NCBI GenBank assembly: GCA_030829985.1
Contig: JAURNW010000016.1
Location: 36,123 to 100,122 of the forward strand
Source of the DNA: Gammaproteobacteria bacterium
Lineage (GTDB): Bacteria; Pseudomonadota; Gammaproteobacteria; Eutrophobiales; Eutrophobiaceae
Length of the DNA: 64,000 nucleotides
Direction: 5' to 3'
Part shown: positions 19,772-27,828 of the stretch, in pieces
Position numbering within the stretch: position 1 is the stretch's first letter
How the letters are laid out: the number at the start of each line of letters is the position of its first letter
Position numbers and translations under genes: made by a program
The notes under the pieces: generated by a model
What the model was told of the DNA's origin: nothing
The model's database searches: none
What the model saw: the letters and a program-made list of their open reading frames with translations, nothing else

Positions 19772-20116
19772 ATGCATGATATTCCAAACCGAATCGCTGA
19801 CGTATTATTAGAAGTAGAGGCTAGTCTGCGCACATGTGGCAAATGGGATCAATCCAAGCCCGATGCCAGCGATCTTAATAGTACAATCCCTTTTTGCATG
19901 GACACGCTTAAATTCGAGCAATGGTTGCAATGGATATTTTTGCCAAGAATGAAAGACACTATTGAGCAGACCAGACCATTGCCGTTACAAAGCGGTATAT
20001 TTGAATATGCTGAAGAATGTCTGCATAAGGATGACCCATCTACAAATGCCTTGCTGAAGCAACTCAAGCGGTTTGATGATTTGATCAGCATTCAAGCCGG
20101 TGGTTTGAGACACTAA
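19772..20116 (+). CDS. yqcC: YqcC-family (DUF446) protein
   Basis: A 114-residue small helical protein. FEQWLQWIFLPRM and the surrounding spacing match the YqcC/DUF446 family found across gammaproteobacteria, where it often neighbours truC. No truC is present here. No signal peptide or cofactor motif is seen, and the function is unknown. The yajD-like HNH gene begins 70 bases downstream on the same strand. Confidence 0.8.
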   Translation: MHDIPNRIADVLLEVEASLRTCGKWDQSKPDASDLNSTIPFCMDTLKFEQWLQWIFLPRMKDTIEQTRPLPLQSGIFEYAEECLHKDDPSTNALLKQLKRFDDLISIQAGGLRH

Positions 20117-20186
20117 TATATAGTCTCTATTGTGTTTATGGACGCCGTGTCATAATGTAATTTCATCTCCTGGGTCACCGACGCGA

Positions 20187-20537
20187 ATGGATAAATTCAA
20201 TAGAGTTATTGCTGATTCAAGGCGAAATGCGGAGTCTCGAGGCCATGGTTATCGAGAGCAGGCACTCAAATTGTATCCGTGGATATGTGGTAAATGTAAA
20301 CGGGAATTTACTCGAGAAAATATCAGTGAGTTAACCGTCCACCACAGAGATCATAATCATGACAATAATCCTGGGGATGGAAGCAATTGGGAGTTGTTAT
20401 GCCTTTATTGTCACGATCATGAGCATGCAAAATACCTGGATGCCAATGTTGCAGCAACCAATGCGACTAATGAACTTAAGCGGGGACATGCAACCGGCAA
20501 GCCTTTCGCTAATTTGAAGGATTTGTTGAATAAGTAA
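20187..20537 (+). CDS. yajD: HNH nuclease domain protein, YajD family
   Basis: 116 residues from ATG at 20187. The family similarity begins at that codon. An in-frame start at 20130 would add residues unlike the family. Paired cysteines in CGKCKREF and CLYCHDHEH bind a structural zinc, and the HNH core is LTVHHRDHNHDNN followed by GSNWELLC. The match to E. coli YajD is close across this core. The family is assumed to be nucleolytic by its fold, but no role is established. It is not beside phage or restriction genes and is followed by a terminator. Confidence 0.85.
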   Translation: MDKFNRVIADSRRNAESRGHGYREQALKLYPWICGKCKREFTRENISELTVHHRDHNHDNNPGDGSNWELLCLYCHDHEHAKYLDANVAATNATNELKRGHATGKPFANLKDLLNK

Positions 20538-20608
20538 GGGGATAACTTAGGACATTCATCGTTTGTATGTTCCTGCACAAACGATATACATTACATCCCT
20601 GTAAATAA

Positions 20609-20634
20609 AAAAACCGCTCATAAGAGCGGTTTTT
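20609..20634 (-). terminator. Intrinsic terminator between yajD and the first phasin
   Basis: AAAAACCGCTC and GAGCGGTTTTT form 11-bp arms with loop ATAA. It lies between convergent genes and can serve both strands. A nearly identical hairpin follows the second phasin at 21154-21175. Confidence 0.82.
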
Positions 20635-20654
20635 AGTTTTACTTCGAGCTGAGA

Positions 20655-20969
20655 TTAAACAGCAGGAATTGATTTCTCAACAATCTTCTTAACGCTGGTT
20701 GCATAAGATTCGCCCAATTTTGCAATCTCTTGAGCATCTTCTACCGCATGTGTAGACAGATTTTGTGCAACTTCAACCTGACTGGTCAGATATTTTTGCA
20801 GTGAATCAATATCTTTAATCTCTGCCGCAGATTTAAGTGATTCAACACTTAACTTTGCATTTTCCTGAATGGTCTTTACCTGAATAGCAGTGATTTGTTC
20901 AATGCTTTTTAGTGCAAGGTCATTCAACTCTTTTATAGGTGCTAACATTTTTTCGTACATGTTTTCCAT
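20655..20969 (-). CDS. Phasin family protein, copy 1
   Basis: 104 residues, mostly amphipathic helix, starting MENMYEKMLAPIKELNDLALKS, cut here to its first part MENMYEKMLAPIK. The pattern EKxLAPIKELN and the SIEQITAIQ segment match the phasin family, which coats polyhydroxyalkanoate granules. The length is short for a phasin but equals that of copy 2 at 21199-21513, and the two align without gaps in the first 100 residues. A GGAG ribosome-binding site precedes the ATG. It has its own promoter overlapped by a TGTTGC-N3-GCAACA operator. No PHA synthase lies in the window. Confidence 0.82.
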   Translation of the reverse strand: MENMYEKMLAPIKELNDLALKSIEQITAIQVKTIQENAKLSVESLKSAAEIKDIDSLQKYLTSQVEVAQNLSTHAVEDAQEIAKLGESYATSVKKIVEKSIPAV

Positions 20970-21008
20970 TTGTGTTTCTCCAATTATTTTATTAAAACAT
21001 TGGAGCTA

Positions 21009-21038
21009 ATTATACGCTTATTATGTTGCGTTGCAACA
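21009..21038 (-). promoter_or_regulatory. Phasin copy 1 promoter with overlapping palindromic operator
   Basis: On the minus strand, TATAAT (21009-21014) follows a -35-like TTGCAA at 16 bases. The palindrome TGTTGC-GTT-GCAACA (21024-21038) covers the -35. TGC/GCA-rich palindromes are known targets of PhaR, the repressor of phasin genes that is released when PHA granules form. PhaR itself is not in the window, so the regulator is inferred. Confidence 0.65.
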
Positions 21039-21149
21039 ATTATTATATTTATTTTAAGTTATTGAATATAATGAAATAAAAATAATTCTGTAATTATTAT
21101 GTTGAAAATATAGGTATAAAATTTAAGTGCTTAATTGGGCTTTCCAATC

Positions 21150-21175
21150 AAAAAAACCGCTCATCAGAGCGGTTT
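21150..21175 (-). terminator. Intrinsic terminator of phasin copy 2
   Basis: AAACCGCTC and GAGCGGTTT pair around ATCA, with an A run on the left that gives the T tract on the minus strand. It lies 23 bases past the stop and matches the stem of the terminator after copy 1. Confidence 0.8.
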
Positions 21176-21198
21176 AGTCGATTAATTTTTGAGTAATC

Positions 21199-21513
21199 TT
21201 ATTGCGGAATTATCGTTTTTTCGACAACTTCCTTTGCGTTTATAGCAAATGACTTGCTGAGATCTGCGATCTCTTGTGCATCAACCGCAGCATTATCAGA
21301 AACGTATTGTGTGACTGCGATCTGACTTTCTAGGTAAGTCTTGAAAGACTCAAGATCTTTAATGTCTTGAAGAGTATTTAGTGCGTACATACCAATTTTT
21401 GCATTGTCCTGGAAAGCTTTAAGCTGCAGGGACGTAATTTGTTCAATGCTTTTGAATGTCAGCTCATTCAACTCCTTAATTGGAGCAAGTATCTTTTCAT
21501 ATGTGTTTATCAT
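21199..21513 (-). CDS. Phasin family protein, copy 2
   Basis: 104 residues, starting MINTYEKILAPIKELNE and sharing EKILAPIKELN, SIEQITSLQ and a DAQEIADL segment with copy 1. Predicted to be a helical coat protein of polyhydroxyalkanoate granules. A GGAGA ribosome-binding site precedes the start. Both copies carry their own promoter, operator and terminator, so the unit looks like a whole-cassette duplication followed by divergence. Confidence 0.82.
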   Translation of the reverse strand: MINTYEKILAPIKELNELTFKSIEQITSLQLKAFQDNAKIGMYALNTLQDIKDLESFKTYLESQIAVTQYVSDNAAVDAQEIADLSKSFAINAKEVVEKTIIPQ

Positions 21514-21550
21514 GGATTATCTCCAAAAGTTAAATTTTTAATTAACGAAG

Positions 21551-21580
21551 ATTATACGCCGAATATGTTGCACCGCAACA
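21551..21580 (-). promoter_or_regulatory. Phasin copy 2 promoter with overlapping palindromic operator
   Basis: TATAAT on the minus strand at 21551-21556, preceded by GCG as in copy 1, and the palindrome TGTTGC-ACC-GCAACA at 21566-21580. The distance from palindrome to -10 is the same as in copy 1, while the intervening bases differ, which suggests selection on the geometry. Confidence 0.65.
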
Positions 21581-21640
21581 ATATATTAAGGAAAGTGTGA
21601 TTTAGTCGAACTTATTGAATTTATTGCATCAATTTAATGC

Positions 21641-21677
21641 AAAAAATGTTTAATGCACAATGTTGCACATTAAACAT
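21641..21677 (-). terminator. Probable terminator of the small lysine-rich gene
   Basis: ATGTTTAATG (21646-21655) and CATTAAACAT (21668-21677) form perfect 10-bp arms around 12 bases. The A run at 21641-21646 is a T tract on the minus strand. The stem is AT-rich, so it may be weak. It lies 37 bases past the stop of the 42-residue gene. Confidence 0.5.
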
Positions 21678-21713
21678 AGATTAATTAATGGTGAAAGTTA
21701 GTAAATTAATCAC

Positions 21714-21842
21714 TTATTTTTTGTCTGACGCCATAAATGTGGATTTAGTGTCTTTTTTATCTTTTTTTGAAGCCCGTTTTTCTTTTAAAGTCAGTGCTGG
21801 TTTTTTCTTTGCTTCTCTGCTGCTGTGTTGTTCTTTTGACAT
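21714..21842 (-). CDS. Small lysine-rich protein, 42 residues
   Basis: From ATG at 21842 to TAA at 21714 the minus strand encodes 42 residues beginning MSKEQHSSREAKKKPAL, then TLKEKRASKKDKK and ending FMASDKK. About a third of the residues are lysine, with few hydrophobics, so it is probably disordered and cationic. GGAG lies 8 bases before the start. Short proteins with this N-terminal pattern (REAKKKPAxTxKEKxAxK) seem familiar from other proteobacteria, but this is recollection and not a search. The overlapping plus-strand frame at 21688-21936 has no ribosome-binding site. The function is unknown. Nucleic-acid binding would be a guess. Confidence 0.7.
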   Translation of the reverse strand: MSKEQHSSREAKKKPALTLKEKRASKKDKKDTKSTFMASDKK

Positions 21843-21949
21843 TTGGAGTACTCCGAAACGGATGATAGGTATATTGCATACCGGTATATCACTCTACTGC
21901 AAGATGTTGAAAATAAACATCGATATAAGTAAATAGAAGGAATTACTTT

Positions 21950-22870
21950 TTATTCAAACATCCATTTATCCCAATAGGGTGGTGTTTCAAAATAACCTTG
22001 CATGTAGTCAACAAAACTTCTGACTTTTACAGACATATGTTTTCGATGTGCATAGATCAGATTGATAGGTAAAGCGCCGGGTTCGTATTTTTCCAATACT
22101 GGTTTGAGTCTGCCTGATTGTATATCCAGGCCAATCATATAGGAGGGCAGTTGTGCTAAACCACTACCGTTTATAGCCGCTACGCGTAAAGCATCCGCAA
22201 TATTTGATCTTAAATAATCACCCGATATTTCAATCTTTTTTTCTTGCCCATCAACATTAAAAATCCAGTCAGATGAAAACACCAGGTTATGACACATACC
22301 TAAACAAACATGTTTATCCAGGTCCTCAGGTGTTAATGGAATACCATTTTCTGCCAGATACTCCGGTGAAGCACATACAATAAAACGACTTGAAGAGATC
22401 TTTAAAGCAACTGCACTCGTATCTTCCAGCGTGCCGACACGAAAAGCCAGATCCATGCCTCGATCAACCAGATTATCAAAATCATCTGAAAGGTTAAGTT
22501 CGATTGAGACATTAGCAAACTGTTTTTTATAGCCTTTAATAGCCCTGGCGACATGAAATGAACCGAATGAGGGTGGTGCCATTATGCGTAGTGTGCCGAC
22601 GGGTTCGTTTTGTAATTCAGAGACACATTGTTCTGCCTCTTCGACTTCCGTAAGAATATCGATAATTTTCTTGTGATATGCACTACCGACTTCTGTCAGG
22701 CTAAGTTGACGGGTAGTTCTGTTTAAGAGTCTTGCCCCCAGACTGGTTTCCAGATCCCGAACGTATTTTGAACACATGGTGTTTGAAATATCGAGCTCTT
22801 CTGCAGCTGCAGCAAAGCTACCCAATCGAGTAACGGTGGCAAACACTTTCATGCTGGTTAGCCTATCCAT
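21950..22870 (-). CDS. LysR-family transcriptional regulator
   Basis: 306 residues with an N-terminal winged helix-turn-helix (about 1-60, MDRLTSMKVFATVTRLGSF, then the recognition-helix region) and a periplasmic-binding-protein-like effector domain. The sequence resembles the AaeR/DmlR-type branch, in which many members control small operons near themselves. It is divergent from the SnoaL-like gene at 23016 with 145 bases between starts, so that gene or the old yellow enzyme beyond it are candidate targets. An AAGGA ribosome-binding site precedes the ATG. The effector is unknown. Confidence 0.9.
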   Translation of the reverse strand: MDRLTSMKVFATVTRLGSFAAAAEELDISNTMCSKYVRDLETSLGARLLNRTTRQLSLTEVGSAYHKKIIDILTEVEEAEQCVSELQNEPVGTLRIMAPPSFGSFHVARAIKGYKKQFANVSIELNLSDDFDNLVDRGMDLAFRVGTLEDTSAVALKISSSRFIVCASPEYLAENGIPLTPEDLDKHVCLGMCHNLVFSSDWIFNVDGQEKKIEISGDYLRSNIADALRVAAINGSGLAQLPSYMIGLDIQSGRLKPVLEKYEPGALPINLIYAHRKHMSVKVRSFVDYMQGYFETPPYWDKWMFE

Positions 22871-23015
22871 TGTTGCATCCTTTGTTCTTGTTCTTTAGTG
22901 ATTATGTCTTTTTTGGAAAGAGTCCATGAACTGAAACAGCGTTGCTAATGCAGGTGATCGTACCTATATTTATTGCAACGCACAAATTTAAACCATTTAA
23001 CAGGAGTCTTTAACC

Positions 23016-23450
23016 ATGAAAAATATTAAATATATGTTTTTAATATCAATATTATCCCTTAGCTCAGCTTTTGCAGCTTCAAGCCCAGCGGCAAGTCTCG
23101 AAGAAATGAGCGCTATATGGGTATCCAGTTTCGACAATGGCAATACAGAAAGTCTGAAGTCATTGTATACCGAAAATGCGATGGCTTTTCCACCAAGTAG
23201 TGAAATTCTTCAAGGTCCGACTGCGATTAGTGCCTATCTTGAAAGTTTGAAAAAAGTTGGGTTTGGTGAATATTCAATATCAAATGTTGATACGCAGATA
23301 AAAGGTGATACGGCTTATACAACCGCACTTTGGGAAACAACACGCATTGATGCAAACGGTAATGAAATCATACTTGATGGCAACATTACTAATGTATTGG
23401 AAAGACAAGTAGACGGCAGTTGGAAAATCAAACTCCAGAGCTGGAATTAA
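23016..23450 (+). CDS. Exported SnoaL-like/DUF4440 protein
   Basis: 144 residues. The N-terminus is a signal peptide, MKNIKYMFLISILSLSSAFA, cleaved near residue 20. The mature part is a single NTF2-like domain: MSAIWVSSFDNGN then LYTENAMAFPPSS, and a typical C-terminal SWKIKLQSWN strand. Such proteins bind small hydrophobic ligands or act as isomerases or hydrolases, and the activity cannot be assigned. An AGGAG ribosome-binding site precedes the start. It is divergent from the LysR gene and followed by the old yellow enzyme 201 bases later. Confidence 0.78.
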   Translation: MKNIKYMFLISILSLSSAFAASSPAASLEEMSAIWVSSFDNGNTESLKSLYTENAMAFPPSSEILQGPTAISAYLESLKKVGFGEYSISNVDTQIKGDTAYTTALWETTRIDANGNEIILDGNITNVLERQVDGSWKIKLQSWN

Positions 23451-23651
23451 TAAATACCTCCTCCTAAGGATAGTCTCTTAGATTAATTAATCGGTACACA
23501 AGGATGTGTATTTACATAAAATAATTTTTCAATATTCACTTATATTGAGTTGCCGCAATTTCGTAGCTACCGCTAGCGGCAAAAAAACAGATACAATGCG
23601 GAAAAAATCCACGAACTCGTCTTATCAAATTTAAACTCAGGTAATTATTAA

Positions 23652-24752
23652 ATGAGTAAAACCAGCCCGTTGTTAAAATCTTTTCCATTAAACAAATCTC
23701 TGGAATTAAGAAATCGTATAGTAATGGCACCATTAACTCGTGGTCGAGCAGGTAGTGCTCGATTGCCGAATGCATTAATGGCCGAATATTACAGCCAACG
23801 CGCATCTGCGGGTTTGATTATCTCTGAGGCAACGGTAGTTTCAAAACAGGCTATAGGCTGGATTGATTCTCCCGGTATCTATAGCGACGAACAGATGCAG
23901 GGTTGGCAACAGGTGGTTGATGCCGTGCATGATGCTGGTGGCACCATTTTTTTACAGTTATGGCATTGTGGTCGAGCATCACACAGCAGTTTCCATAATG
24001 GTCAATTGCCGTTTGCACCTTCAGCGATAAAATTGAATGGCGAATATATTCAAACCCCGAAGGGCAAGGAAGATTATGAAGTTCCTCATGAAATGACACA
24101 GGAAGAGATCCAGGCGACAGTTAATGATTATAAAAAAGCTGCCAGACGTGCAATGCTCGCAGGCTTTGATGGTGTTGAAGTACATGCAGCTAATGGTTAT
24201 CTGATTGATGAGTTTTTACAGTCGAAAACGAATCAGCGCACAGATAAGTATGGTGGCAGTATTGCAAACCGATATCGTTTTCTAGATGAAGTTTTACAAG
24301 CCGTAATGGAAGAAGTGTCTGTCGATAGAATTGGTGTACGACTTGCGCCAAATGGGGTTTTTAATGATATGGGCTCACCAGATTTCCGTGAGCAATTTAC
24401 ATTCGTAGCAGAGCAACTTAATAATTTTTCATTAGCCTATATTCATATTATGGATGGTCTTGCATTTGGATTCCATGAACTGGGCGAAGCGATGACTCTG
24501 GAAGAGTTTCGTAAAGTATTCAAAGGTCCGATAATGGGCAATTGCGGTTACACTCAGGAAACCGCAGAAAAGGCTATTAAGGATAAGCATGCTGATTTAA
24601 TTGCATTTGGCCGCCCGTTTATCAGTAACCCTGATTTAGTAGAACGCTTTACTAATGATTGCCCGCTTGCCCCGGAAGCACCAACCGAAGTCTGGTATGC
24701 GGCATCAGAAAAAGGTTATGCAGATTATCCTGTCTATAGTGCTGATGACTAA
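23652..24752 (+). CDS. Old yellow enzyme family NADH:flavin oxidoreductase
   Basis: 366 residues forming one TIM barrel that binds FMN. Diagnostic segments are NRIVMAPLTRGRA, LQLWHCGRASH, the substrate-binding HAANGYLIDEFLQ and NQRTDKYGGSIANRYRF, and GRPFISNPDLVERF near the end. It matches the NemA-type group that reduces activated alkenes and nitro or electrophilic compounds with NAD(P)H. NemA is usually regulated by NemR, which is absent here. The SSS symporter begins 80 bases downstream, so uptake and reduction could be linked, but no shared substrate is shown. A short inverted repeat (TTGCCGC and GCGGCAA, 23550-23582) lies upstream. Confidence 0.92.
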   Translation: MSKTSPLLKSFPLNKSLELRNRIVMAPLTRGRAGSARLPNALMAEYYSQRASAGLIISEATVVSKQAIGWIDSPGIYSDEQMQGWQQVVDAVHDAGGTIFLQLWHCGRASHSSFHNGQLPFAPSAIKLNGEYIQTPKGKEDYEVPHEMTQEEIQATVNDYKKAARRAMLAGFDGVEVHAANGYLIDEFLQSKTNQRTDKYGGSIANRYRFLDEVLQAVMEEVSVDRIGVRLAPNGVFNDMGSPDFREQFTFVAEQLNNFSLAYIHIMDGLAFGFHELGEAMTLEEFRKVFKGPIMGNCGYTQETAEKAIKDKHADLIAFGRPFISNPDLVERFTNDCPLAPEAPTEVWYAASEKGYADYPVYSADD

Positions 24753-24832
24753 TGTCGGATTAAGTCATCCCGTAATTTGATACTTAAATATAAGTGAATA
24801 ACGTTATATACGAATAAAAAGAAGCAGTCCTG

Positions 24833-26215
24833 ATGAATACAATTCTTATCGGCGTTGTGATTTATATCATTGCACAATTCTCTTTCGGTTTGTTGCTAAG
24901 TCATCGCATTAAAGATGAACAGGACTTTATACTGGCTGGTCGTAAACTTGGGCCGTTATTAGGTGCCTTTACTGTTTTTGCTACCTGGTTCGGGGCAGAA
25001 TCGGTTATAGGCGCCGCCGGTAATATTTATACCAATGGTTTATCCGGCAGCAGTAGTGACCCGTTTGGTTATGGTCTTTGTTTAATCGCTATGGGTTGTT
25101 TTTTTGCCATCCCATTATGGAAAAGAAAATACACTACCTTTGGTGATTTCTTTCGAGAACGTTATTCGAATAAGGTCGAGAAATTATTTGTTTTATTAGT
25201 TGTTCCCTCTTCAATCTTTTGGGCTGCTGCCCAGATCCGCGCATTTGGACAAATCGTTAGTGTAATTTCAGATGTTGAAGTAAATCTGGCAATTGCAAGC
25301 GCTGCGTTATTGGTCACTATCTATACAATGATAGGTGGTATGCGTGTGACGGCAATAACCGATCTTGTTCAGGGCGTGCTCCTGATTATTGGTTTGTTTA
25401 TATTATTTATTTTTATTCTGAATTCTGCTGCTGGACTTGATGCATCGCTGGCACTGATTCCACCAGAACGAATCCGGTTATTTGAAAGCGATATTTCATT
25501 ACTGCAATCAATTGAAAAATGGGCTGTCCCGATCTGTGGTGCAACGCTCGCTGCTGAATCGATTGCTCGTATTCTTGCAACAAGGTCAGCCAATACAGCT
25601 CGGTTTTCGGCTGTTAGTGGCGGACTTTTGTATATCACAATTGGTATTATTCCTTTGTATATAGGATTGCTTGGTCCCGAACTGGTAGCCGGACTGGATG
25701 ATCCCGAACAAATCATTCCCGTGTTAGCAAAACAGCATCTTTCAACCTTCTTTTATATTTTATTTTGTGGTGCGTTAGTGTCAGCAATTCTGTCGACTGT
25801 AGACAGCGCTTTATTAGCGGCCGCTTCATTGATATCGCATAACGTTGTGGTGCCATTACGTTCGAATATAACGGAAGCAGGTAAGGTAACTGTTGCACGC
25901 ATCAGCGTCATCGGGCTTGGGGTAATAGCCTATTATTTCGCTGTAAATGCCGGCGGTGTTTATGAACTGATTCAAACAGCAGTAGCATTTGGTACAGCGG
26001 GTATATTTGTGGTGGGTACAATCGGTCTTTTTACATCTTTTGGTGATCAATACAGTGCATTTACCGGGCTGTTTATTGGTTCAGCAGTATGGGTGGCAGG
26101 TGAGTTTGTTTTCAGCTGGGAAACTCCTTATTTATTTGCATTAGTAAGTGCAGCAATTGCCTATACGTTGGTTGCGATGATTGAACATAGGCTTTTCAGA
26201 CAGTTACAGGTATAG
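24833..26215 (+). CDS. Sodium:solute symporter (SSS family)
   Basis: 460 residues, almost entirely hydrophobic, with about 13 membrane helices as expected for SSS. The N-terminal DEQDFILAGRKLG motif, ATWFGAESVIGAAG and the sodium-site region SAILSTVDSALLAAAS support the family. It imports an organic solute with sodium. The substrate is not evident from sequence. Closest in type are uncharacterised PutP/PanF-like members. It follows the old yellow enzyme by 80 bases on the same strand and converges on the lipoprotein gene. Confidence 0.9.
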   Translation: MNTILIGVVIYIIAQFSFGLLLSHRIKDEQDFILAGRKLGPLLGAFTVFATWFGAESVIGAAGNIYTNGLSGSSSDPFGYGLCLIAMGCFFAIPLWKRKYTTFGDFFRERYSNKVEKLFVLLVVPSSIFWAAAQIRAFGQIVSVISDVEVNLAIASAALLVTIYTMIGGMRVTAITDLVQGVLLIIGLFILFIFILNSAAGLDASLALIPPERIRLFESDISLLQSIEKWAVPICGATLAAESIARILATRSANTARFSAVSGGLLYITIGIIPLYIGLLGPELVAGLDDPEQIIPVLAKQHLSTFFYILFCGALVSAILSTVDSALLAAASLISHNVVVPLRSNITEAGKVTVARISVIGLGVIAYYFAVNAGGVYELIQTAVAFGTAGIFVVGTIGLFTSFGDQYSAFTGLFIGSAVWVAGEFVFSWETPYLFALVSAAIAYTLVAMIEHRLFRQLQV

Positions 26216-26245
26216 AAAGAATTGATTAGCGCGTTATAAAATTGC

Positions 26246-26818
26246 TTATTGATTTCTCTCAATATAGTCCAACAGGGTCTTGTCATTAAGCACAGGTTGA
26301 ATGACTGTGCTCAGTATGTCATTTATCAATTCTGCATTTTTTTCTTCGCTGGGTGCATTCAGTACTTCTTGTTTATGGCTTGCATTAAAGTTTTTAGAAA
26401 TATTTCCGGCGGTACTCGTGATCGTTACTGAAACTTTTGCTGTAACTTCAACTTCGCTGATTCGATGTTCACCATAGCCCTGATAGGTTAATTCGACGAT
26501 AACGATATTCATTCGGGTGGCAGCAGATTTATCAATGTTATAACCGGCTTTTTCAAACAGCGGTATTAGATTTAAACGAATCTTTTCGGTAATGTCACCC
26601 TCAGTTTTTATTATAGCGGTTTCTTTATAAACGCCACCGCGTTGACCTAATACAGGACTTTTCCTTTTATCAGTGACAGACAATGAGAAGCGCGTATTCG
26701 CAATGACCGATAACTCTTCAGGAAGCTTGAGATCGGGATCAATTTTTACAGTTTGCGGACTAAGTGCGCAGGCGGTCAGGAATAAAAAGATTAAAAAAAC
26801 ATTGATAGTTTTTTTCAT
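26246..26818 (-). CDS. YajG-like lipoprotein
   Basis: 190 residues from ATG at 26818. A GAGGA sequence lies before this codon, and the protein then starts MKKTINVFLIFLFLTACALS with a lipobox LTAC. A longer reading from 26857 would place 13 extra residues before the signal peptide. The mature part resembles the YajG family: DKRKSPVLGQRGG near 60 and a repeated beta-strand pattern. It is predicted to be an outer- or inner-membrane lipoprotein of unknown role. It is transcribed convergently with the symporter. Confidence 0.78.
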   Translation of the reverse strand: MKKTINVFLIFLFLTACALSPQTVKIDPDLKLPEELSVIANTRFSLSVTDKRKSPVLGQRGGVYKETAIIKTEGDITEKIRLNLIPLFEKAGYNIDKSAATRMNIVIVELTYQGYGEHRISEVEVTAKVSVTITSTAGNISKNFNASHKQEVLNAPSEEKNAELINDILSTVIQPVLNDKTLLDYIERNQ

Positions 26819-26959
26819 TTGAACACAATCCTCAAAAAAGGGATGAAGGTTAAACATACTATATATTAGTGTAGACGGATGCTGTAAACATAATTTTAAA
26901 TGTATAGTATGTTTGTAAGATATTTCAATATTTTACTTTGTTGAGAGGGCTTTATATCT

Positions 26960-27817
26960 ATGAATAGAAAATCCAGTGATAATTTAAGTGTAGCTGTACT
27001 TGGATTAGGCATTATGGGCAGGGCGATCGCACAGAACCTTGAAGAGGATGGTCTATTAATGGCGACCTGGAACAGGACCGCTTGCCCGGATGCCCCGCAA
27101 TATACCCCTGAGATTAAAGAGGTGCTTAATAAAGCCAGATTTCTTTTTATTGTTGTTACTGATGGAAAAGCAGTTTCGTATGTATTGAACCTGATCAAAC
27201 CATTCCTGAGAGAAGACCATATTGTTGTGCAATGTTCTACCGTTATGCCTCAGGAGAATATTGAATTCTCACATCAGGTTGCGTTGACTAATGCCACATT
27301 TGTTGAAGCATTACTTGGTGGTAGTAAAGTGGCAGTGGTGTCTCGCAAACTACCTTTTTATCTTGGTGGAGACATAAAAGACGTTAAGTGTATAGAACCA
27401 GTTTTATCAGGATTATCATCCAGTATTATTCATGTTGGTGAGGTAGGTAAGGCAAGTGTCGCTAAACTTGCGATGAATTTGAATCTTGCAATTCAGATTG
27501 AAGCGCTTTGTGAGAGTTATGCTTATGCAATCAGTAATGGACTGGACGACGAGCAGTATTTTGAAGTATTACGTAATAACACAGGTTGGAATTATCTCGC
27601 GGAATACAAAGAGCCTAAATTAAGAAACCGGGATTATAGTCCTCAATTTTCTGTGAGAAATATGTTGAAAGATGTGAAGCTTGCCTTAGCGACGGATAAA
27701 ACATCTCGGGGTTTAACCCTGTTAAAAAAAACCAGGGATATTTATGCCAGTGGAGAAGAGAAAGGTCTGGGGGATGAAGACATGATCGCACTACTTAAAA
27801 TGATACAGCCCGAATAG
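26960..27817 (+). CDS. NAD(P)-dependent beta-hydroxyacid dehydrogenase family protein
   Basis: 285 residues in two parts: an N-terminal Rossmann domain with LGLGIMGRAIAQNL and the cofactor phosphate or ribose site near WNRT, and a helical C-terminal domain. The catalytic lysine is probably in VAKLAMNLNL. The family contains 3-hydroxyisobutyrate dehydrogenase, glyoxylate/succinic semialdehyde reductase and imine reductases. WNRT, with arginine after the beta-2 strand, favours NADPH. The substrate cannot be fixed. It is a single gene that converges on dacB with 11 bases between stops. Confidence 0.83.
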   Translation: MNRKSSDNLSVAVLGLGIMGRAIAQNLEEDGLLMATWNRTACPDAPQYTPEIKEVLNKARFLFIVVTDGKAVSYVLNLIKPFLREDHIVVQCSTVMPQENIEFSHQVALTNATFVEALLGGSKVAVVSRKLPFYLGGDIKDVKCIEPVLSGLSSSIIHVGEVGKASVAKLAMNLNLAIQIEALCESYAYAISNGLDDEQYFEVLRNNTGWNYLAEYKEPKLRNRDYSPQFSVRNMLKDVKLALATDKTSRGLTLLKKTRDIYASGEEKGLGDEDMIALLKMIQPE

Positions 27818-27828
27818 TTTAATAGTAT

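Noticed and set aside
21688..21936. Plus-strand frame of 82 residues
   Set aside because: It has no ribosome-binding site, has an odd composition and is antisense to the better-supported 42-residue minus-strand gene.
23550..23582. TTGCCGC/GCGGCAA inverted repeat before the old yellow enzyme as terminator
   Set aside because: It is followed by an A run and not a T run on the plus strand. It may be regulatory, but nothing supports a specific role.
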